NCBI GenBank assembly: GCA_002344075.1
Contig: DDTM01000053.1
Span: forward strand, 31,269 to 80,857
From: Bacteroidetes bacterium UBA2364
GTDB lineage: Bacteria; Bacteroidota; Rhodothermia; Rhodothermales; UBA2364
Direction: 5' to 3'
Length of the DNA: 49,589 nucleotides
Shown here: positions 44,801 to 49,589 of the stretch, piece after piece
How the letters are laid out: every line of letters begins with the position of its first letter
Numbering within the stretch: position 1 is the stretch's first letter
Notes under the pieces: model-generated
The model's database searches: none
What the model saw: only the letters and a program-made list of their open reading frames with translations
What the model was told of the DNA's origin: nothing
Program-made: the position numbers and the translations under genes

Positions 44801-45277
44801 ACCACCGAGCAATTGAACATCGTAGGGGACCATGTCCCACCGAATCATAGTCCCGCCGGCCATCCATTCTTTCCCTACAAAACGGCGGCAGGTTTCTTTA
44901 ATCACCGCAAAAGCCTCTGGTAGGATTTGGTCTAAGGTTATTTGCAAGGTGTCTTGCCATTCCTTGTCTAACTTCTCTATTTCCTGATACAAGGCCATCC
45001 GATCTTCCAAAGACAATTCCGCTGCCGGTGCGCCATCGCCGCTGCTATCCACGACCCCGCGTAGGCGTAATTCAATAGCTTGTTTATCGGCTTCAATTTC
45101 TTCGAGTGCCTTTCGGATGACGGATTTGAACTCGGCGGTTTTGGCCCGCAATTCCTCATCTGTCAGGTTTTGGAGTGTTTTGTAGTGGCCGTTTATCTCG
45201 TCCACAAGGGGCCAAAGTTTCTTGAGTTCCCGTTCATTCGGCGAACCGCCAAAAACCTTTTGAATAAATTTTAGCAT
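41879..45277 (-). CDS. secA: Protein translocase subunit SecA
   Basis: A 1132-residue preprotein translocase ATPase, long because of Bacteroidota-type inserts. Walker A GEGKT is at 173-177, DEID at 279-282, and LIDEARTPLIISG follows. Motifs TNMAGRGTDIKLA and GTERHESRRIDLQLRGRSGRQGDPG of the second helicase domain are intact. The C-terminus does not carry the usual zinc-binding CxCxSGKKYKxCH tail; it ends with NPTTGEVVEMKYKKAQQMIQ. It drives secreted proteins through SecYEG and would serve the signal peptidases downstream. Confidence 0.98.
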   Translation of the reverse strand: MLKFIQKVFGGSPNERELKKLWPLVDEINGHYKTLQNLTDEELRAKTAEFKSVIRKALEEIEADKQAIELRLRGVVDSSGDGAPAAELSLEDRMALYQEIEKLDKEWQDTLQITLDQILPEAFAVIKETCRRFVGKEWMAGGTMIRWDMVPYDVQLLGGIVLHKGRIAEMKTGEGKTLVAVAPVYLNALSGRGVHLVTVNPYLAQRDMEWMRPIFEFHDLKVGCIDQSEPHSEGRKAAYDADITYGTNNEFGFDYLRDNSFVVEPEHLMQRAHNFAIVDEIDSVLIDEARTPLIISGPVPQATEGQFAQYKPFVQKLVDAQVRLVARFVADAEKHLAANKADDAGLALLRAHRGFPKNKALTKLKTESGVAPLLQKTEYFYLQDNAKRMPEVDEALYYAVDEKNHSLEMTEMGRKYVAQLANHDENFFVLPDVGEGIARIKAEIDTEIAAAEKDWASLEGEERDNIRREVLRRAELNRQEKERQLYAEVSEKADRIHAVNQLLRAYTYYEKDIEYIVEEDKILIVDEQTGRVLPGRRYSDGLHQAIEAKENVKVQAATQTYATITLQNYFRLYAKLAGMTGTAETESAEFFSIYKLEVNVIPTNRSITRKDMEDLVFRTKREKYNAVLDKIAAYQQQGQPVLVGTTSVEVSEMLSRLLTRKGIKHNVLNAKVDRAKAEALIVAEAGQRGAVTIATNMAGRGTDIKLAQGISDLGGLAILGTERHESRRIDLQLRGRSGRQGDPGESQFYVSLEDDLMRLFGHDRTAKVMDKMGMEEGEVITHPWVTKSIERAQTKVEQNHFSTRKRQLEFDDVLNAQRHVIYDRRMHALKGERLRGDILQMLQDTCDEIARQYVPSKDLDGLRDEVLRQFALVLELDPVAFQNITEKALSQSVYKQAEAAYHAKRQLLAESFHHGVEQMIKNATEPPEKIVVDFTDGRKILRVVVDVAQVLATNGQEVNDALERAAILSTIDDRWVEHLRELDDLKEGIYLRAYGQKDPLVEYKVEAFNLFTDLLNDLNEQALSIVFRSGLLVQERERAETVRKTSRLDSKRAKATQAKAESGFGAGADDVYREGQAKEDPTVKQAPVVRNKEEKISRNDQVKVMNPTTGEVVEMKYKKAQQMIQKGWSLVR

Positions 45278-45486
45278 GTTGAATTTTGATCGTTGGTCAT
45301 CGCCGAAGCGATCATTTTGAATACAATCTTTTAAAATAAGAAAAATGAAACCAATTTGGATTCAAATGAAGCCCATAAGACGTAATTTTAGCCGATACGT
45401 TCCATTCTTCCTACGCGGCTTTCTGAAACAGACGGTTTTTTCATGTGTTTTAGAGGGGAAGCCTCACTGTTTAATCCCAAAAGTTG

Positions 45487-46482
45487 ATGCAACGGGTATT
45501 GTTATACATGGTTCATATGGTCGGTCTGGCTGGTCTTATTTGGGGGAGTACCGGGTGCGAGCAATTTAATCAGCCAGTGACGCTTGATCCATTGCCTTTA
45601 CCGAAGTTATTGATTATCAATAGTATCTTTTCTCCCGATGAGGTATGGGAGGTATCGGTTACCCTTCCCAAGGGGGTGTTCGAGGACGATACCGCCACAT
45701 CATATTTTGCGGATGCTACCGTCCAAATTTTTGGAAATGACCAGCTGGTAGAGACCCTTCCCTTTGTCGTATCCTGTGGGTGTTATCGTTCGCCATCTCA
45801 AAAACCTCAGCCGGGCGTGGTTTACCGTCTGGAGGTGTCTGCACCGGGATACCCTACTGCTACGGCCTTTAGCCAACTTCCACAACGTTTGACGTTAGAC
45901 CAAGAGACGGTTGTTGTCAGTCGCTCCACAGAACGTGGCCCTCAAAACACCGTAAATCGGCGATTATCGGCTTTAGTCGCTATGACTTTTACAGATTCGC
46001 CTGTTGTGGGTGACCGGTACATGATTGCCGTATTGCAGGAAACAGATACCAGTTTAGGGAATAATGCGTTTCCGATGGTGGTTACTGGGTATCGTTTTAA
46101 AACAACCAGTGAGTGGTTGGCTGCTTCTGGTAATTTTGACGATGAGCTGTCCGGAGACGAAGACCGAAGGCGTATTGCTCCCTTTTTAGATACTGGAATG
46201 GGAGGCCAGCAAATCAAAATTCCTATTACCCTTTCCGGTTATACTTTGCGGTATCGGGAAGCACAGACTACCGATGGAACCAAGTTGTTTACCGATCGCA
46301 TGAAATACAGGGTAATGATCGCTCGCCTGTCACCTGAATTGTACTTATACGAACGGTCGGTGATGGATCAGCGGACGTTCTCCGATGTCCCTGTCGTAGA
46401 ACCTGTTCCAATCTATTCAAATATTGGTAATGGAATTGGTATCTTTGCTGGCTATGCTGGAACCTCTTTCACGATTCAGTAA
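45487..46482 (+). CDS. DUF4249 family lipoprotein
   Basis: ATG at 45487 is taken (a TTG three bases earlier extends it by one residue; later ATGs at 45508 and 45517 are possible). The N-terminus LAGLIWGSTGCEQF is a lipoprotein signal with the Cys at about residue 24. The rest fits DUF4249, a Bacteroidota family often near TonB receptors: LLIINSIFSPDEVWEVSVTL, FADATVQIFGNDQLVETLPF and VYRLEVSAPGYPTATA. No function is known. Its last 14 bases overlap the end of the convergent DUF971 gene. Confidence 0.85.
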   Translation: MQRVLLYMVHMVGLAGLIWGSTGCEQFNQPVTLDPLPLPKLLIINSIFSPDEVWEVSVTLPKGVFEDDTATSYFADATVQIFGNDQLVETLPFVVSCGCYRSPSQKPQPGVVYRLEVSAPGYPTATAFSQLPQRLTLDQETVVVSRSTERGPQNTVNRRLSALVAMTFTDSPVVGDRYMIAVLQETDTSLGNNAFPMVVTGYRFKTTSEWLAASGNFDDELSGDEDRRRIAPFLDTGMGGQQIKIPITLSGYTLRYREAQTTDGTKLFTDRMKYRVMIARLSPELYLYERSVMDQRTFSDVPVVEPVPIYSNIGNGIGIFAGYAGTSFTIQ

Positions 46483-46819
46483 TCGGAGGTGTAAAACAGG
46501 TATTGCAAGGGCAAGCCGTTCGTAACAAATCCCAGCGATACATTCCCGCATTGTGTCCATCTTCCCAAGTGATCCGCAAAGCGTGGTGACCGATCGGTTC
46601 TATTTTTGAAATAGAATGAACTTGAAGTGCGGGCAAGCGGAACAACATCACATCAAACGAATCACGCATGTTTTCATGCCCGCCGCGACATCCGGCACAA
46701 GGGCACTCGCGCCGCAAGCCGTCTAGTGGGTAAACGCTGCTATGGCCGTCTGTCCAGATAATTTCCAGTACTTGATCCGACGTTTTAACTTTTACTGATC
46801 GGGGTGTGAATGCTGTCAT
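46469..46819 (-). CDS. DUF971 domain protein (gamma-butyrobetaine hydroxylase-like N-terminal domain)
   Basis: A 116-residue protein. ILEIIWTDGHSS-type start, then LRRECPCAGCRGGHE, a beta-strand pair with ISKIEPIGHHALRITWEDGHNAGMYRW and a C-terminal LRTACPCNTC match DUF971. The two CPCxxC clusters suggest zinc binding. In eukaryotes this domain precedes gamma-butyrobetaine dioxygenase; the stand-alone bacterial form is of unknown function and is often near Fe-S genes. It follows the choice-of-anchor B gene by 6 bases on the minus strand. Confidence 0.88.
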   Translation of the reverse strand: MTAFTPRSVKVKTSDQVLEIIWTDGHSSVYPLDGLRRECPCAGCRGGHENMRDSFDVMLFRLPALQVHSISKIEPIGHHALRITWEDGHNAGMYRWDLLRTACPCNTCFTPPITES

Positions 46820-46825
46820 ATGGAT

Positions 46826-48388
46826 TTATTTACGGACCTGAAACGTGCCTGTACGTGAAGTGGGGCCGGTTTGAATATGGTATATATATAGTCCGGCGGG
46901 CCAATTTTGTGCATTCATAGGCCATTCATGCGTGCCAGAGGACATATAGCCGGATTTAAGCGTGGTGACTTCGCGGCCAAGCACATCAAAAATCTTTACC
47001 CCAACGTGTTGCGCTTGGTCAAGGGTTAGTCGAAGGTGAGCCTGTGTGGAAAAAGGATTGGGGAAGACCGAAATCTGACCAAACGACGAGGGAACGTCCT
47101 GTTCATTGGCAACCAGAGCGCTTTTTGGCCGGACAATATAGACGCCCTGATTAATGCAATTAATGGTGATGGCGTCGTTTTTATGAAAGGCATACACATT
47201 CCAAGCGCCATCATAAACTGGCGAATCATTTTCCGGCACACAATCAAAATAACCAATTTCCTTTGGATTGTTTGGATCTATCACATCTAAAATCCTTAGA
47301 CCTGCGGTATAATTGGCCTGATACAAATAACGGCCTTTCACATATTGATTGTGGTCAACGGCAGACGATAAACTAAAGTATTCTTTTGCAAGAACAGGGC
47401 GCAAAAGGTCTTCAATATTCATGACAATAGTACGGGTGGCGTTTGAGGTTAGCCCACGAGACTCATCAAATTCATCATCAATAAAGACATACCGATGGTC
47501 GGGGGTTGCCCAGCCTTGGTGTACATATCCAATATTGGGATAAACCGTAATAGACAACGATTTTGGCTTGCTTTTATCGGTCACATCCACAATATTGAGT
47601 GCTGTTTCGGCATAACAAAAGCAGATTTCTCGGCCAGCATAGCGGGTATCGGGTCCATTATAATTAACACATTGGGCGTCATGGATATAGCCGGTTCCCG
47701 CACGTCCGGTTCGAGGTTCGGAAAAACACCCCACAAACTGGGGTTGGAGTGGGTTTCGGATATCTACCATATGTAAACCGCCGCCGCAACTTGGAGTGGA
47801 GCCATTCGTTCCTACCAGATAGGCAAAGCCGGAATCTTCATTGATCACAATATCGTGTACATTGGCGGCTCCGGTGTAATGGGCGGACGTACTAAAGGTT
47901 ACGGGCGGGTTTAGAACACCAAGCAATTGATTTAAATCGAAAACCTGCATTCCGTGTGGGCCTGCTGCATCTCCAACGATAAAGGCATAGTGCTGATAGG
48001 TTTTGATTTCCCGCCAAATATTGGATCGGGTACCAGTGGGAATAGGCAACATGCCCAAATAAACAGGCTGTTCCGGATTGGTAATCTCGATGAAAGACGT
48101 TCCATCAGACGTCCCCGCCAGCATAAACTCTCTTCCCGAAACAGGATCGGTCCAACCCCAACTGCCAGACATCTCGCCCTCTAAAGTACCATCTTTTACC
48201 TTTATACCCACTGCTTGCATAGGAAGATAAGCCATTAGGTCTATGTTTTTACAGGGGTATCCAGCGGAAAACCCGTTGTTACAGGAAACTTTTCCAAAAA
48301 TAGCGCTGGGAAGACCTTGGGCGGGTAGGGTTTGGAGTTGTGTGCCGAAGCACAGGAGGATGAGGGCAATAAAACGGGATTTGTTCAT
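46826..48388 (-). CDS. Choice-of-anchor B family protein with T9SS sorting domain
   Basis: A 520-residue secreted protein with a signal peptide (FIALILLCFGTQLQTLPAQ). The body fits the choice-of-anchor B family with LVIVD-like propeller repeats: SGSWGWTDPVSGREFMLAG, FIEITNPEQPVYLGMLP, GGLHMVDIRNPLQPQFVGCF and LRILDVIDPNNPKEIGYFD, with several Cys residues. The last 80 residues start VFPNPFSTQAHLRL and are a T9SS sorting domain (FDVLGREVTTLKSG), so it is predicted to reach the cell surface or medium. The role is unknown. Confidence 0.9.
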   Translation of the reverse strand: MNKSRFIALILLCFGTQLQTLPAQGLPSAIFGKVSCNNGFSAGYPCKNIDLMAYLPMQAVGIKVKDGTLEGEMSGSWGWTDPVSGREFMLAGTSDGTSFIEITNPEQPVYLGMLPIPTGTRSNIWREIKTYQHYAFIVGDAAGPHGMQVFDLNQLLGVLNPPVTFSTSAHYTGAANVHDIVINEDSGFAYLVGTNGSTPSCGGGLHMVDIRNPLQPQFVGCFSEPRTGRAGTGYIHDAQCVNYNGPDTRYAGREICFCYAETALNIVDVTDKSKPKSLSITVYPNIGYVHQGWATPDHRYVFIDDEFDESRGLTSNATRTIVMNIEDLLRPVLAKEYFSLSSAVDHNQYVKGRYLYQANYTAGLRILDVIDPNNPKEIGYFDCVPENDSPVYDGAWNVYAFHKNDAITINCINQGVYIVRPKSALVANEQDVPSSFGQISVFPNPFSTQAHLRLTLDQAQHVGVKIFDVLGREVTTLKSGYMSSGTHEWPMNAQNWPAGLYIYHIQTGPTSRTGTFQVRK

Positions 48389-48518
48389 AGTGGCAACGCG
48401 AATCGAGAATCAGTTTTTTTGTTTTGCATTGAAACCATAAACTACGGTGTTTCCAAAGAAGTTGCCAAATTATCTGAATCTCCCTTCTTTTTTGTTTTAT
48501 GCCAGACGGTACGCTACA

Positions 48519-48637
48519 ACGTTTCGGTATTGGTGAATGTCGGGCATTTGGGGCAGTACCGTTTAACTAAATCACAAAAGCTTAATAGAAGCAAAAAATC
48601 TGAAGTTTGCACTTTAGCCCTGCTTTGGCCAAAACGT
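48519..48637 (-). repeat. attC-like inverted repeat at the end of the A/T-rich island
   Basis: ACGTTTCGG (48519-48527) and CCAAAACGT (48629-48637) are inverted with one G-T difference on the minus strand, about 100 bases apart, with internal small hairpins such as GCTT/AAGC. It begins 18 bases past the stop of the F420-reductase-like gene, the place of an integron attC site. The core resembles the ACGTTA type only partly, so this is a candidate only. Confidence 0.3.
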
Positions 48638-48654
48638 CGCTGGATGTAATAATA

Positions 48655-49272
48655 CTATCTTTTTAGTAGTTTAAAACCAATGTCTCGTCCTTGTCTTTGA
48701 AATATTGCCAAGTTTATCCAAAACCAAGCAAACTGCTCCATTAGTTCAAACTTGTCGTTACCACCGATGTCGTAACATTCTGCGAAACCTGCGTCTTTTG
48801 TTAATTGTTTTGCTACCGATTTTCCTTTCTCGCTGTCACCTGCTACAAATAAGTCAATAGAAATGTCGCCATAGTTGGTGTTTTCCATATTGTTAAACCC
48901 TGTTGTATTAAAGCATTTTACAACGTCTTTTGTCTCCGTGTGAGCAAGAATGGCATCAGCCGTATTATTAAAACCATCAGGACCTTGTTTCATTACGATG
49001 TTCATTGCATCAATAATGACTTTTCCCGAAGTATTCCCTAAAGATTTTACTACTTCAATGGTTGCTTTGGCAGGTGTTGCCAAAAGGATAACTTCCGATT
49101 TTGCTACTGCTTCGTGAATGGAATGAACAGTAGTATTTGCATTTTTTAGAAGTTCTTGCCCTTTAAAATTTTGTGTGTCTTGCACGCCAAGAAAAATATT
49201 GTGTCCTGCTTTTGCCCATTTTGTAGCCAAAGCACCGCCTACGTTTCCTGTTCCGATAATTGCTATGTTCAT
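48655..49272 (-). CDS. NADPH-dependent F420-reductase-like Rossmann protein, probably acquired
   Basis: A 205-residue protein. The NADP-binding motif MNIAIIGTGNVGGALATKWAK opens it; SEVILLATPAKATIEVV and GKVIIDAMNI are typical of the F420-dependent NADP reductase fold also seen in bacteria that lack F420, where the substrate is unknown. VKCFNTTGFNNM and DLFVAGDSEKGKSVA fit the family. The gene is much richer in A/T than its neighbours, consistent with transfer. Upstream on the same strand is a partial membrane protein, 39 bases away. Confidence 0.88.
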   Translation of the reverse strand: MNIAIIGTGNVGGALATKWAKAGHNIFLGVQDTQNFKGQELLKNANTTVHSIHEAVAKSEVILLATPAKATIEVVKSLGNTSGKVIIDAMNIVMKQGPDGFNNTADAILAHTETKDVVKCFNTTGFNNMENTNYGDISIDLFVAGDSEKGKSVAKQLTKDAGFAECYDIGGNDKFELMEQFAWFWINLAIFQRQGRDIGFKLLKR

Positions 49273-49311
49273 ATTTTTAATATATTTTAAATGTTTTTAG
49301 TTTTTTTAGTT

Positions 49312-49589
49312 TTAGTAAAATAGTAAATTATTAAACCAAGTGTCAATAAAAAAGAAGTTAAATAAAAAAACGTTTTTATTGAAGAAACAAAGAGAAGTGA
49401 GAAGTGTATTTGCTATTTTGATACTGATTTGCTCTGGGTAATTCATAAATATTCTAAGAATAATTCCATTTTCAATAAAATCGAATAGCGTCAATAAATA
49501 TGGAAAATATCCGATAAATAAAAATTTAACGCCTCTCTTTATTAAGATAGTTGAACAGATGCTAACCAACAAAAGCCCTAATAATAAGG
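49312..49589 (-). CDS. Partial hydrophobic membrane protein at the window edge (5' end missing)
   Basis: The frame is open to the window end, so the TTG at 49572 is probably not the start. The visible 92 residues contain at least two hydrophobic segments (LLVSICSTILIKRGVKFLFIGYF in part, and IENGIILRIF) and end in an Asn/Phe-rich tail, NVFLFNFFF then NNLLFY. It looks like the C-terminal part of a small polytopic membrane protein, family unknown. Composition is strongly A/T-rich, like the gene after it. Confidence 0.55.
   Translation of the reverse strand, partial: LLLGLLLVSICSTILIKRGVKFLFIGYFPYLLTLFDFIENGIILRIFMNYPEQISIKIANTLLTSLCFFNKNVFLFNFFFIDTWFNNLLFY

Noticed and set aside
1..49589. CRISPR arrays, tRNA, rRNA and complete insertion sequences
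   Set aside because: No regular repeat-spacer pattern, no T-loop GGTTCGA-type sequence with a matching acceptor stem, and no intact transposase was found by eye.

Overview
The window looks like a chromosomal segment from a Gram-negative member of the Bacteroidota/Rhodothermota group, most likely Rhodothermia-like; this is inferred from protein resemblance and not from any rRNA. The evidence is: three C-terminal type IX secretion (T9SS) sorting domains of the NPFNPST style; the 1132-residue SecA with the long Bacteroidota-type insert; DUF6702, DUF4249, DUF547 and DUF971 proteins; a Bacteroidota-type LptD end; a TonB receptor with a carboxypeptidase-like N-terminal domain; and promoters of the form TTG-N20-TAnnTTTG. 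No rRNA, tRNA, CRISPR array or intact insertion sequence was seen.

Layout. 1-2664: end of lptD, a BON-domain protein, a GNAT acetyltransferase and an orphan ABC ATPase. 2665-5835: A/T-rich decayed zone with a transposase remnant, a frameshifted secreted-protein fragment and a multiply broken propeller protein whose T9SS tail is still intact. 5872-9058 (minus): a Tat-linked sugar oxidation module made of a TIM-barrel epimerase-like protein, a GMC oxidoreductase with a ferredoxin-like Cys motif, and a subunit 3. 9390-19810 (minus): housekeeping run ccmF, rny, DUF6702, cinA, pyrE, a PEGA pseudokinase and pgsA, with a candidate structured RNA upstream of rny. 20070-21968: dnaK with its own promoter and terminator. 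22049-25121 (minus): TonB receptor and a small membrane protein, followed by a short element with 13-bp inverted ends. 25574-26482: tandem universal stress protein. 26852-34660 (plus): an outer-membrane operon (peptidase/propeller/Omp85-like barrel fusion, BamB-like lipoprotein, PEGA protein), then YqeY-like, esterase, DHFR-family and DUF547 genes. 34662-36062 (minus): FHA protein and NlpC/P60 hydrolase. 36382-39560: T9SS subtilase and a PaaK-like adenylating enzyme. 39557-45277 (minus): two signal peptidases I and secA. 45487-48388: DUF4249 lipoprotein, DUF971 protein and a T9SS choice-of-anchor B protein. 48400-49589: a strongly A/T-rich end with an F420-reductase-like gene and a partial membrane protein, bordered by an attC-like inverted repeat, which suggests an acquired cassette.

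How the genes fit together. Much of the window concerns the cell envelope and export: SecA and two signal peptidases feed the Sec route, LptD and the Omp85-like operon act at the outer membrane, and the subtilase and choice-of-anchor B protein would leave by T9SS. The GMC module is probably exported by Tat as a complex and would need an electron acceptor, possibly a cytochrome c; the ccmF gene beside it is suggestive but not proof.

Most interesting items: the pseudokinase whose canonical catalytic residues are all replaced, the peptidase-propeller-Omp85 fusion next to a BamB-like lipoprotein, the ferredoxin-like motif in the GMC protein, the structured RNA upstream of rny, and the palindrome pair embedded in the NlpC promoter.
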